Positions 34,935-46,459 of a DNA stretch of 64,000 bases are shown in pieces. The stretch covers positions 310,001-374,000 of the forward strand of contig JAIWNI010000008.1 of the NCBI GenBank assembly GCA_025331435.1. The letters run 5' to 3'. The DNA is from Choanephora cucurbitarum (Eukaryota; Mucoromycota; Mucoromycetes; Mucorales; Choanephoraceae). The number at the start of each line of letters is the position of its first letter. Within the stretch, counting starts at the first letter, position 1. The notes under the pieces were generated by a model, which saw only the letters and a program-made list of their open reading frames with translations, did no database searches and was not told the DNA's origin. The position numbers and the translations under genes are program-made.

Positions 34935-35657
34935 ATGATTATTGCAAGTTCAGCTAAAAAGGAAATATCTATTCCCCTCCAACCTATGACATCGACTGTC
35001 TCTTCAAACAAAACCAGCACAACAAGCAGTGCAGATATCCCAACTCAATTTGCGCTTTATGAGGCTGCTGAAGATGCCACAGTCGACTTTGTCACTATCA
35101 ATGCTCGCCACCCAGGTATGTCCTATATTTTAGCTAAAAAGAAAAAACAAACCAACCTTACTTTTTTCTAGGTCAGAACGACTTTATTGCTCAAGTATTT
35201 GGTCAAGCCAGTGCATTCAGTGCTCAGGTAGAAGAGACATTGACAATTACCACAAAACAAATGGACCACACTGAGAAATGTATGAGAAACCTCACTTGTG
35301 AATCTTTTATTCATAATGATGTCGTCTTTCTTAGTTCTCCTTTTGTTGGTAGTCATGCTGGTCTGTTAAACTGGGCTGATGGTGAATTTCAGTCTTGGTG
35401 AGTTAACCACATTTTGTTTGTTCTGTTTGTTTTTGTGATACACTTACCTTCCTATCTTTTGTAGCATTACTCATCTTATTGAATTAGCGGAAGAAAAGAC
35501 AGGCTGTCATGCTTTGGTTGTTTCAATTGATAAGCATGAATACAAGGAATCCTTAAGTACTATATTGCGTGCCTTTATGTATCTCGGCTTTGAGATGGTT
35601 GATCCTTGCGTTTATGGACAGGAACCTGGTTATATTCTTGTTGGTTATGAATTTTGA
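34935..35657 (+). CDS. Ornithine decarboxylase antizyme
   Basis: Three exons (34935-35115, 35172-35397, 35465-35657) give 199 residues in one frame. The second half carries the antizyme domain: FQSCITHLIELAEEKTGC, then LVVSIDK, then ILRAFMYLGFEMVDPC and a closing ILVGYEF. These match the ODC-antizyme pattern (LLEFAEE, then LxRTFxFxGFExVxP, then YxF). Antizyme binds ornithine decarboxylase, sends it to the proteasome and blocks polyamine uptake. Known antizyme genes need a +1 ribosomal frameshift at a UGA. Here no internal UGA interrupts the frame from this ATG. A UGA in the -1 frame exists at 34928 (GAT TGA G), but no ATG opens that frame locally. The first 60 residues are Ser/Thr-rich and of uncertain origin. 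Confidence 0.82.
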
Positions 35658-36305
35658 CAACAATAAAAACAACACTATTTCTTTATTCTCAGTTATGGCT
35701 TTCTTTATTAGCGGTTTAGTTAGAGCAGCGAGGAGAGGAGGGTATTCTTTAAGAATTTTCTTAACAAACTTTAAGTAACGTACTCGGTGTTTTTTCTTGA
35801 GCAAAATGAAACAGGATACCCTTCCGAGCTTCATGAAAATTTTCCTTTCTTTCGATCAAACTATTCAGCGTTCCTCGAAAGCTTCACGAACCACCAGATT
35901 AAGTTCCCACACAATGTATGCTTTTTCAGGTGAGTAATCTTCGAAAACGATTAGGTTGACAACATCAGTAGCATTGGTACCCTAATTTGTTCATGCTAAA
36001 AAAAAATAGAGCGTGTGAAATGAAGTTGTTCAAAATAATCTCTTGTCCAGCCGCTTAAAATTTATCCAGCCAAAGAGACTAAAATAAAAATAGATACCAA
36101 ACAAATCAGACATCGACCTGGACGAATCAAAATATCCAGGGTTTGCATTAGCAAAGAGTCTTATAAGATGAGTTTCACTTACAAACGGTATGGTTTAGAC
36201 TATTGAATCCCTAAATTCCGAGAGTCTTGCATATATAAAAAGAATTGAATTTGGCCACTGTTTCTTCCTTATATCACTAATAATCTCAACATACAATTTA
36301 TCACA
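35658..36305. other. Intergenic spacer with TATA box at right
   Basis: No gene seen. The right end holds the TATA box and leader of the next gene. Confidence 0.5.
36231..36240 (+). promoter_or_regulatory. TATA box of the KRE9-like secreted protein gene
   Basis: ATATATAAAA lies about 70 bp upstream of the ATG at 36306, a normal distance for a fungal core promoter with a short leader. Confidence 0.7.
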
Positions 36306-36801
36306 ATGAAACTCTCAACTTTACTTTTGGTTACTCTTGCCTTTTTCTGCTCTCTGATTGTCTCAGCGAGTATTCCTTACAGCGATATGTCTGATGACCA
36401 AGTAGCTCGCTTATACGTTTCCAAAGTTTCCGAAATAGACACTCAAAACAGTAAGTTTGTAGCAAAGGATAATAGCTCTTGATCAATGTATTCTAAATTT
36501 GATTCAATCATTAGACATAGAGTACCCACCTGCAAATACTACATGGTATGTTGGTGAAAGTGTTAATGTGACGTTCAAGGACACTGCTTCTGCAAACGAA
36601 ACGGTTGCCATCTTCTTCTTCAATCAAAGCCCACTTTTAGCTGGTGGTCCACTCACTACTAAAGTATTTCCTTTTGTTGTTCCTCAAGAAGCTGTCTCTC
36701 CTGAAAATGGCACATCACTTCTTTTGGCCGTTAGAAGAAAAAACTACTACCTACAAACTGTAGATTCTGTTGTTGTCCGAGTTCTTCCCGCACGCTCTTA
36801 A
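36306..36801 (+). CDS. Small secreted protein, KRE9/KNH1-like N-terminal domain
   Basis: Two exons (36306-36450, 36515-36801) encode 143 residues. A clear signal peptide (MKLSTLLLVTLAFFCSLIVSA) precedes a short linker and a beta-rich domain starting YPPANTTWYVGESVNVTFKD. This resembles the KRE9/KNH1-like (Ser-Thr-rich membrane-anchored) extracellular domain of fungi, with a P..x.TxW..G..V.V.F pattern. Three or more N-glycosylation sites (NTT, NVT, NET, NGT) fit secretion. There is no C-terminal GPI signal. A wall or surface role is inferred from the family. A good TATA box suggests strong regulated expression. Confidence 0.75.
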
Positions 36802-39800
36802 ATATACTTGTATCATAGCCATTCCTCTCCTTTCCTCACCTTCTGTACATAAATTTCTTGTATACGTAAACTATCTTATTCCATCACTTTTGATTACTGT
36901 AAAATAAAATTAAATCAACAAACTTCTTGAAACTGAAACCTACCTAATCTATAACATTCGAAATGTCCATGTTTTGACAACTAATATCCTAAATTGGTTA
37001 GTAAACTTTCTTTCTTTACTGTCATCACACCATATCAAAACGACCCTTTGTTTCAATTCAAATCATTTGATTTACCGAATGACAATCAAATCAAACAATA
37101 TGTGCTAGTAATCGACGCAAGACAAAATGACAAACTTTGGATGCAGCTATTTCTGAAATTATATGTTGTCATTAATATCCTTGCTCTCTTTGTCCCTAGT
37201 ATCTAGATTTCCAAACTAAGTTTTCTTTTTTGTTACTTGCGGATAAATAGGCTTCCTAAGTATCATATTTAAGCTCCATGATAAATAAATGGTTATGTAC
37301 TGCATAAGCAAGCCATGTGTAACCAATCGCATTGACACCAATCAATCTTGATTGAACTGTGTGATATAGTCAATAACGACGTTTCACAAAAAAATCACTT
37401 GATCGTTTAAGACGAAGATATCTGAGAGAGATAGTAAGTCCGGTAAAGGGCCGACTGAAAACTAACTAAACATAAAGCAGGAAACTCTTTTTAATCTGTA
37501 AATGGAACAGAAGGAACTCCAGGTAAAGAGAAAGTATCTAAAATTCCCACCGATGCAGATGAATGACAGGAACAGATCTGTAAAGTGATAACCTTAAATA
37601 TATATCAAGTTAAACCCAACAATTATGCATCTGCTATCTATCTCATGGCACCACTTTATCTTTTGAACAGATATTATTGGGTGTTACTCATTCTCTTTAG
37701 ACATTTAAAGAAATCACGCAATAACTCAGAGTTAGAAACATCCAATATGATAAGAGTAGTTTGTACACTATAAAAAAATAGCAGATACTTTTTGATAAAA
37801 ACTAGTTGCTTGGTTTCGAATGAGATTGGTGTTAGTGTAGCTATCAGTATATCTCTAAATTACTTACTTATTTCTTTCTTCCAGGACTGTGCTCTGAAAT
37901 GTAACTTTCGAATTCTAACGCCTGATGTTCATCTTGATTCTTCTCACATCTCGACTTGTATAGCCAGCATTTTCAATTAGCTCCAGATGTTCGAAAAGTC
38001 AGGTAGGATCAACAGTTCTAGCTTCAGGCCAATTGTCTTACTCAAAATGGCGTTGTTGAGAACATACTGTCACATAGAAAACCAATTGGTAGGAGATTTG
38101 TTTTTCCTCAGCCCTCAAATCAATCAACTTTTCTTGTCTTTCTTTATATCTGAGTAAAAATTCAGCTTAAGATTGCATTTTGAAAATGAACTACTATAGA
38201 TTGTGCTGGAATGTTGTACTTTCCAAATAAGCTAAATCTAAATAAATCTTTACCTATGCAATTGCTTTTTTCATTAAACTTACAAAACCTTAGAGATTAA
38301 CTAGCTCAACTTCAATCATGGCAACATATACATCTTGAATCAACTTCGTTGTAGTATGTTAAATGCATCTGGATATGGCCTTTTCTGTATCTTTGTGCAA
38401 CTTGAAAACGAAGTGTTCTGAGTCATTTACATGTATTTTCTCATCCTGTTTCCAGACTCATTGTTGCATTACTTTTAGCTTCATCAGCAATCGTTTGAGA
38501 ATTGTGAGAGTTATGAGGAGATTACCCGTTATGTATCAACCGCCATTCCATATCGTTTCTCTCAAAGCTCAAGCAGACTTCTGAATTGGGATAGGGCTTG
38601 CAGTGTGATATGGTTTCGCGTCAGAATTGAATGTATTTTCAAATGATGTAGCAGTGCTATTCGCTTTTTTCCTTCTCCAAACAGTCGAGAACGCAGCAGA
38701 TGATGTACAGAGATCAGAGATTTTGGCATCGATCGTTGTAGCTCGCAAAACGTGGCCTGTTTGAACCAACAAAGGTGTTAAAACAGTGACCGGAGCGTCC
38801 CTTTTCTAGTTTCAAATGTATTGAGTTGACTATAGAATCACCTCAATTTGAGGCTGAAGAACTGTAATGGAGCAAGGATTAAGACTTCAGAAAGCCCTGC
38901 CTAATCTATTGTGTTACATGATTTAGAAGATCAAAGTACATACATTTAGTTTTTATCAAAAAAGAAAGAGAAAAAAAGCTTTAGAAAAGCTCAGGGAATA
39001 CCTGTTTCTATACCTTCGCCATGGACTTGAATGATATTCAGTAACTGCAGTATGACACGTGTTATTTTAGCTAGTCAATTCGTGTTACTGGTAGACATTG
39101 CTGCAAATAGATGGTGTTAACAGCGGTAGTGCAATCTAATTGGTACATTAAAAGCAAACTGAATGGATTTTAAGAGAACGAGTTCATTTGATTGTTTATT
39201 TGGATAGCCTACCGGGTTTAATTGATTGGATTAGACGTGAATTAATAGTGTATATATTTTCTGGATAGATTAAGGTCATGAGTAGTGTTTTTGATAGAGT
39301 TTTCATATACAAGAATTTGTATAATTATGCTCCCAATTCATAGAGAATTTCAGACGTATGTAAGCCATGATGACTCAATTTGGGTTATTTGCATCATGTT
39401 CATTTTACTCTCTTTTCCTTTCTATTTCTGTGGTGGTTAAAGAATAATCCAATCTTTGCTCCTGCTTATTGCAGCATATGCACCATGTAATCTTTCAACT
39501 CAATCCAAACAACCCGTTTCTCCTCTTCCACAATATCAAATTAAGCAACTTATTCTAATGCAAACATATTAGATGGCTGGCGAAAAAGGAAAAGAGAAGA
39601 GAAAAGCAAATTCCGTTACACGGCTGCATATGCCTTTTACGGTAGTCTTTTTTGACCTGCTCTCTCTCGCAACAGCATAAATATTGATACAATCATGCGT
39701 ATTTGTTCTTTATATAAATTCTTGAGCAATTAGTTACTACTAATGTAACGCCTGAAATACTCTTTTATGCTCTAGAGAGTAGATGTGTAAAGCAAGCAAA

Positions 39801-40051
39801 AATAAAAGTAAGACACTGTAAACGTGCATTGTCATTTTTCTTTCTTCTAAAAAAAAAAGAAAAGAAAATACAAAAGAGTAAGATTGCGTTCAAGGAGCAG
39901 GAAGGCATGGCTATTGTGTCATGTATGCGAAAGTATATAAATAGACTGTGCTTTATCTTGCTCTTACCCTCAATTTTAAATTTCAAACCAACATTTCTAT
40001 CTAAAAGAATACTAATAGTATAAAACTTGCACACCTCTATACTCGTCAAAT
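36802..40051. other. Long intergenic region, no gene supported
   Basis: Only short motif-free frames (for example 37585-37773, 38363-38584). The sequence is AT-rich without obvious repeats, and the promoter of the next gene lies at its right end. Confidence 0.5.
39934..39944 (+). promoter_or_regulatory. TATA box of the SSI-like inhibitor gene
   Basis: TATATAAATAG stands about 110 bp before the ATG at 40052, a near-consensus TATA element. Confidence 0.65.
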
Positions 40052-40408
40052 ATGTTCAAGCTTACTCTCTGTCTTCTTGTTTCTCTTGCTCTCTTTGTTT
40101 CTGCTGCTCCTGGTACCACCTCCGATAGATTGACTATCAGTTGTTCTAGTCAGAAAGCCAAATACACCTTGTCATGTAGCCCTGTTGGTGGCAATCATCC
40201 TCATCGTCAAGAAGCATGTAATACATTGAAGCGATGCGGCGGCAACCTGAATTCTATCCCTCCTACCACTACTATGTGTTCATCTGTTTTTGCTCCTGTT
40301 ACTGTTACTATTGAAGGAACATACGGTGGTAAGGCCGTCAATCTCCAAAGAGAATACGAGAATCCTTGTGCAGCCAACGCTCATTTGGGTCCCATTGTGC
40401 AAGCGTAG
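40052..40408 (+). CDS. Secreted Streptomyces-subtilisin-inhibitor-like (SSI) protein
   Basis: An intronless gene of 118 residues. The signal peptide MFKLTLCLLVSLALFVSA is followed by a mature part that follows the bacterial SSI family: TLSCSPVGGNHP, EACNTLKRCGGNLNSI, MCSSVFAPVTVTIEG, GGKAVNLQREYENPC and a closing NAH. The four cysteines that form the two SSI disulphides are all present (in TLSC, EAC, TMC, NPC), and there is an extra pair (TISC, KRC). By alignment the scissile-bond region is MCSSVFAP, which puts Ser at P1 where classical SSI has Met. SSI proteins are tight-binding inhibitors of subtilisin-type serine proteases. The family is known mainly from actinobacteria, so this copy suggests transfer, or an under-recognised fungal branch. 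Confidence 0.85.
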   Translation: MFKLTLCLLVSLALFVSAAPGTTSDRLTISCSSQKAKYTLSCSPVGGNHPHRQEACNTLKRCGGNLNSIPPTTTMCSSVFAPVTVTIEGTYGGKAVNLQREYENPCAANAHLGPIVQA

Positions 40409-41962
40409 AGATCCTAAACGCTAAATTCTCCTTTAATCAAGCCAGAATAAAGCAATTGATCAGACGTCAAACTTAGTTTTAGATTTTTCATCAATGAGCG
40501 TCTCCTTAGCCACTTTCCTATTGTCATGATTACTGAATGCAGTTGAATTCAGAAGAAAGTCGCACAATAAGCAAGTTCTTTATATCATTTACCACAAAAC
40601 ATTGTCTAAATGAACAGCGCATGTTCCAGCTGTATTAAAATATGTACAGAAAAGTGAAGTTATTCACAAATGAATTTTGCTACCAAAGAGGGAGAAGCGC
40701 TGTTGGTGCAGATAATGCAATACCTGTACGCTCAACCTTACTCTGTCAAAGCCTAAAAGATGTACATTTACCTTTTTCGTTTTTTCTTCTTTAAATCTGA
40801 AAGCATTCTTTATGGAGCGGGTTAGTATAAAAAAGCTCACGTTACTGAAAGGTGTACACCTGGTAGAGGTAGCCATGAATGCAAGTTGCCGAGCGTATCA
40901 TCTAATCAAATACTATTAAAAGAAAGAGACAGGCGAATGATACTATCACATGTGTTACAGATTTTCTTGAGACAGATACCTGCGGCACAGGTTTTCTGCA
41001 AAATAAGAATGAATAATGCATTCAAGCATCTACAAAACAAAGACAGTAGGCATCCAAAAAATACCTCAATAAATGATTGAATGATTGTAACCGTTTCTCG
41101 GAATTTTGACTTGTATTAGTGTCAACAAACACTTGTGCTTTTGGTTTGGGGTTTTTTCAATTGCGGTAGTAGCATGGGCAATCCGCTACAAGATTGTAAC
41201 AGTACATGGTTTTCGATTTTGCGTCTTTTCTAGTTTAAATTCGACACCCAAGTTCATTTTATTGCACACTTACACATTGACATTCTTGGTGGAAATTACA
41301 AAACTTTGAAATGTATCGATGTAGATTGTTTTATGCAAGCAGGTTCTCGTACTAGGCTACATGAAAGCATATACATAAAATCATATACTGTTGCTATAGA
41401 AGAGAAGGTGTCTGATACAACAACATGCAATGTGTAATAGCAATACAAATCTTGTAAATTCATTGCATGCTTGTAAAACTTTTGTGTCTTCGTGTAACAA
41501 TATGGAATTAACTCAAATGCAACAGCCAAGACACATACATAGGAGTAGCTTGCATATGTCCTACGAGTCGGCATTTAGGACTTACGCATATTTGTCCTTA
41601 TAATCGTAATTTCAACATTACTTTGTTTAGTCGAGTGAAAGAATTGAGTAGCTGACGCAAGCAGGTAACTGATTATTTTTGATAAACAGTCTTTTCTATC
41701 AACTTATCTTTGAACATCTAGGCAACTCAACCTCGAAAAATCGGCAAGCCAAGAATAGAAGCATTGTACACGCTGACACAGTCACAAGCTCATGAACGAG
41801 TGTGCGTGTGCGGATAGAGTTTGATTGTTAAGCTCATAAGTTGAACGACGTTACTCTACTGCTTTCTTTTGCATTCTACTTTCTCCTTCCCCTTTTTGAA
41901 ACAATTTCGATAGCGTATCAAGAAAAAAATATCTGTTTATTCCTCCTCTTTATACCCAATTC
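40409..41962. other. Intergenic, no gene supported
   Basis: Several 60-90 codon frames on both strands lack motifs. The last 150 bp, pyrimidine-rich, should be the scd6 promoter and leader. Confidence 0.5.
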
Positions 41963-43599
41963 ATGAGTGGTCAGAACTATATTGGCTCCAAGATTTCAGT
42001 AAGTGACAACAGATGTCCCGACCTATTTCTCCTTTCTATACTAATCGTGCATGTGCTCTAGCTCATTAGCTTGAGCGACATCAGGTACGTCGGTGTTCTT
42101 CACAATATAAACCCAGTTGATTCCACCGTGTCCCTTCAGAAAGGTATGTAGTCTCATTCATACATGCGTTGGAGATTGAGCGCGTGCTCAAAAGATACCA
42201 CCAAACAACAGTCAAGTCTTTTGGAACCGAAGGCCGCAAAGGCAATCCTAGTGAAGAAATTCCTGCGTCTGATAATGTGTTTGACTATGTTGTTTTCCGT
42301 GGAACAGATATTAAGGATCTTCAGGTATTTGAAGCTCCTCCTTCATTTCAGCCATCTTCTAGCTCTCAACAGATGTATGGGTCAATAAGCGAGACTGTAA
42401 GTCAAGATGCATATAGCCAGCAAGAAAGTAGACTAACATGGACGTATTAGACATCTGGCGCGAACCAATCGCAATACTACCTGAACAAGCCATATGAACC
42501 CAACATGGCCTATGCATATGACAATAATTATTGGCAATATGCAGCTTATCCCGCCCAACAACCCAATCATCTATATCAATCATCGCAACATCAGTTCCAA
42601 CAGCAACCACACCTGGAACCGTCATCCCAAGTTGGTTTGAAGATGCCTGTGCCTGAAGACTATCAAGAAATTGCTAAAAACAATGCTATGGCTAGCCCAG
42701 AAACAAAAAGTAGCAATACGATCAATGGCAATGATACACACAGGGTAGAGGAAAAGACCATTGTGTCAACACCTAAAGAGAACGTAGATGTTTCTTCTCC
42801 TGAGTCATCTTTGATTCAAGAAAAGAAAGCGATAGAGGAAAAGAATACAGACGATATTTTGGTTGATGCTTTAGTAAAGCAGGTGTCTGAATTGGACATC
42901 AAACAGCCTTACTTCAGTAAGCAACACAGGCCCACTAAACCCCCTCAGCAAAAGAATAAGGAAAGTGGCAGCAAGCATACAAAGCGAGTCAACAACAAGC
43001 AAGCCCATTCTAAAAGTGCAACAGTCGTATCTACTGATGCTTCAAGTCCATCTAAAGCTCGGCGTAATTCAAATAACATCAATAAGGACAATGAAAAAAA
43101 TCCTGGGCATGTCCGACACAACAGTCGTGGCATTTTGATTCCCAAATCAGATTTTGATTTTGCTTCGGCCAACGCCAAATTCAATAAGAATAGTGATTTG
43201 CTTAATGAAAATGATACAAACGTTCAAGCCAGTATTGGATCGGATCACTTCTATGACAAGGTATTTTCATTTTTCTTAAAAATGAACAAGTTGTTTAAAG
43301 ATGGTTGAGTAGAAAAAGAGTTTTTTTGATGATATCTCATGTGAATCCAAGGAGCATCAAAATGGGTAAGATTTTGAAAAAATACATTTCTGGTGGTTTT
43401 GTATGTAATCTGTTTTCTTTGTAGACATCGTGGAGGAAAATACAAAGAGGAAAGCAAACTTAATCTTGAAACGTTTGGACAAGCCACTCTTTCAGGACAG
43501 AGTGCGAAACGTAGTCGACATCGCCATCGTGGGAATAGAGGCAAAGGAAGGAGCAAACATCAGAACAGTGAACAGAATAAGAAAGAGATCAAGGTGTAA
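41963..43599 (+). CDS. scd6: Scd6/LSM14-family mRNA decapping and translation regulator
   Basis: Six exons (41963-41998, 42062-42143, 42212-42396, 42451-43260, 43313-43365, 43425-43599) encode 446 residues. The N-terminal LSm domain ([18 protein letters not shown], then SFGTEGR and FRGTDIKDL) is followed by a Gln/Pro/Ser-rich linker with a charged middle. The FDF motif is in [15 protein letters not shown], the FFD-type box in FYDKKKSFFDD and the TFG box in [11 protein letters not shown] basic, RGG-like tail ([12 protein letters not shown]) closes the protein. Scd6/LSM14 proteins bind mRNA in P-bodies, repress translation and recruit the decapping machinery. Domain order is complete, and six GT-AG exons close in frame. 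Confidence 0.94.
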
Positions 43600-43705
43600 A
43601 GAACACACGCACTCTGAAAGAAGATTGCCTCTTTTCTTTTGTTTTATTTTTCTAAAGATGTGAAATAAAAAGGAGGGAGTCAACTATTGCATGAATCAGA
43701 GTAAC

Positions 43706-45706
43706 TCAGGGATTTGGCAAAGAGGTCCTTCTTAGTTTATCTGAAAAAAAAGTCTTCAACTTGCGTATATAAGGATAGCAGCGTTTCATCCCATCACAGC
43801 CTTGGAGCAGCTGATTCAAAATAATTGCTCCAAATGTAGCAGCGCCTATACCATCCAATTGAAAGTTGCCCAACTGAACTGGAGTCTGAAGAACTACAGC
43901 TATCAGAACTGGTATGCCTCCAATAAAAATATTTTGAGAACCTATTTCAATAGAGTGTTATCATGTAAATACGACGATAGATGCAATTGACCTTACTATT
44001 GAAATCAATACGACTCGTCACCCAGATACGTATCCCGGTCATGGCAATAAGCGCATACAGCACAAACATGACTCCTGCCAAAACACCATCGGGTATAGAC
44101 CTAACAACAGCATTAAATTTGGCAAAAAAGCCAAGCAAAATAGCGAAAAGAGCTGCAAACACGATTACTAGTGGAGAAAATACTCGTGTGACCGACTAGA
44201 GACATATTAGGTTTATTGCCTATCATCTTAACTCTTCTTACCAAGACACCAATGTTCTCTGCATAAGTTGTTGATGGCAATGTTCCACCTAAACTAGTAA
44301 GAAGACAGCCTACAGCATCTCCTAGATAGGCTCTGCCCATATGTTTCAACATTGGTCTGTTCGTAATTGATCCAATGGCCTTCATGTGTCTACCAATAGC
44401 CAAGTTTGAAATTGCGACTAAAAGACTCACTAAAGCATAAGCTTACCCTAAATTTTCAGCCAGAAGAACAATAAGGATAGGCATGATAGTACTGATTGCA
44501 CTTGAATGAAACTCAAAGTGAGTACCGATAGGAGGCACTTTTATCCAAGCACTTGATACAATGCCTGAATAGTCAATACCAGGTCCTATATCTTTCAAAC
44601 CACACATAGCATAGATAAAATATCCTATCACTGTACCTAACAATAAAGCACTGAGAAAAAAAAAGGGAAAGAGGGGTAAGTTTGATAACACTCTTAATTG
44701 TGACATCCATACATTCTCTTTAGGATCTGCGTAGGTGCATATACTGAAATAAGCATGACAATTAGTGCTGTAGCAATCGCTAAATAACTGTCAAAGCTTG
44801 TGCTAGTTGCTTGTCTGTACGAAATGAAAGACAAATGAAAACCAATTCCTGCAATAATCGAACCAGTAACAACTAGTGATACAGTGGAGTCAGTTTTTTT
44901 TTAGTAAACATAAAATGAATAAGAGAGATAAACTTTGTATTTACTTGGTGGCATAAAGAATTCTAACCAATGGTATCCAACAAGCATAACAAGAAAAGAT
45001 ATAGCCATGTAGACTAAACTCAGGATGAAAATCGCACCCTGTACTGGTGCTGTATTTTGATTGAAACTAGAATTCCCAGTGCGTGTGTAGCCTGATACTG
45101 CCAGTATCGAACCAATGAATGATCCTGAACATTCCAAATAAGATGGTACTCTCCCTGCTGTGGTTATAAAGAATACGAGTGTGGATATGCCTGAAAACAA
45201 AATACTTGCTATTGCTATTTTAAGACGGTGTGGTAGATGTTTAAGTTTATGTCTTACTGTTTGTATCATAACCTAATATCAGAGCTGGCAAATTGTTTTT
45301 TTTAATAAGCACTTTTCAATCCTAATTTTGAATATACTCAAGACATACGGATGACTACCACATTGCTGAACATGGCCAAAACATGTTGAATTCCATATGT
45401 TACACACTGTAACCAACTTGGTCTCTCTTCAATCTGTATAGATCCTTTATCTGAAAGATAGATAAGTTATTCTCTTTATTTCTGTAGGGAGGCTCATTGA
45501 CATTGACATGCCATCTTATCTGTACCTGAATTGTTATGTGCATAATGAGGAAAGTAGTGTATGATGGAAAAAGCCACGGCTTTTCTTAATCCATGCTGTC
45601 GATAGATTGATTGAAATGTATCATTATTTTCGTTCAGTGAGGTCTCAGGGTCAGTTGCATCAGACATAATGCTCTGCTTCTTGATGATATGAATGGAGGA
45701 ATCCAT
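43706..45706 (-). CDS. NCS2-family nucleobase permease (uracil/xanthine type)
   Basis: A gene of about ten exons encoding a multi-pass membrane protein. TM1 carries the family QH pair in LQCVTYGIQHVLAMFSN. Later blocks are FFITTAGRVPSYLECSGSFI, GAIFILSLVYMAISFLVML, TPTQILKRM-like and the two glutamate sites ILIVLLAENLG (TM8) and PSTTYAENIGVL (TM10), which line the substrate site in UraA. The TM12-14 region includes VRSIPDGVLAGVMFVLYALIAM. NCS2 permeases import uracil, xanthine or uric acid with H+ or Na+. Which substrate is used here cannot be told by eye. The first ATG is 45706; a second at 45667 (MSDATDPE) is equally plausible. It converges with scd6 over a 106-bp gap. Confidence 0.9.
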
Positions 45707-45730
45707 GTGAATGTTCAAAAAATTAAGCAA

Positions 45731-46459
45731 TTTAATTGAAAGAGAAGTAAAAAAAAAGATGCAAGAGAAAAAGAAAGGAGCATTTGCCTAACAACAGATC
45801 TGCCTTCAAGAAAAATCCTCCTTAATGAATGTATGTTGCATACAGTCTTTAGGCATATATCTTTTGATGACACTCTCCAAAAAGAAAGAAAGAAGCATTT
45901 AACTTGATATGCTATCTCTCCTTTATTTTAGATTAGCTATATGAAAGAACCAAAAATGACTCAGTATTTTGGTTACTGGAAAATGAACAATTCCTCTGTA
46001 AATATTCGATATACAATAACTTGGAATGCTTAAAAAGTGAGATGACATAGGCCATCTACATCCTACAAGTATCTCTCAGCAACTAAAGCATGGTTTATTT
46101 TTGCCCTTGCAAAGAGTGTATTTTGACTCTACTCTACTCCTTTTTGCAAAGTGCTAAAAGTCACTACTGATAGAGCTCAATCAAGGATAGTTTTGCAGAA
46201 AATTGAAATAATCTTTAGTGTAATGATTTTTACTGTTTGAGCCTTTTTTTTTCTTTTGAAGAATGAGTCAATCCTATAAACTTCTACAGTGACATAAGAA
46301 AGTTCATGATTCTATTTCAAGCAGAGATGTTCATTTTTTTTTATTGGGATAAAATAATAATAATAAGGGAATAAGTAACAAAGAAAAAGAACACGAACAA
46401 CAACATCTTATAATCTACATCCATATATGCGAAAACATATATGCATACCACTTGTATAA
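45731..46459. other. Intergenic spacer
   Basis: AT-rich DNA with no gene; it holds the upstream region of the NCS2 gene and the 3' flank of the following minus-strand gene. Confidence 0.5.

Noticed and set aside
34925..34940. TCCATGATT resembling the antizyme shift site TCC TGA T with one extra A
   Set aside because: Removing the A and shifting +1 would enter a frame that stops at 34955, so it cannot lead into the antizyme domain.
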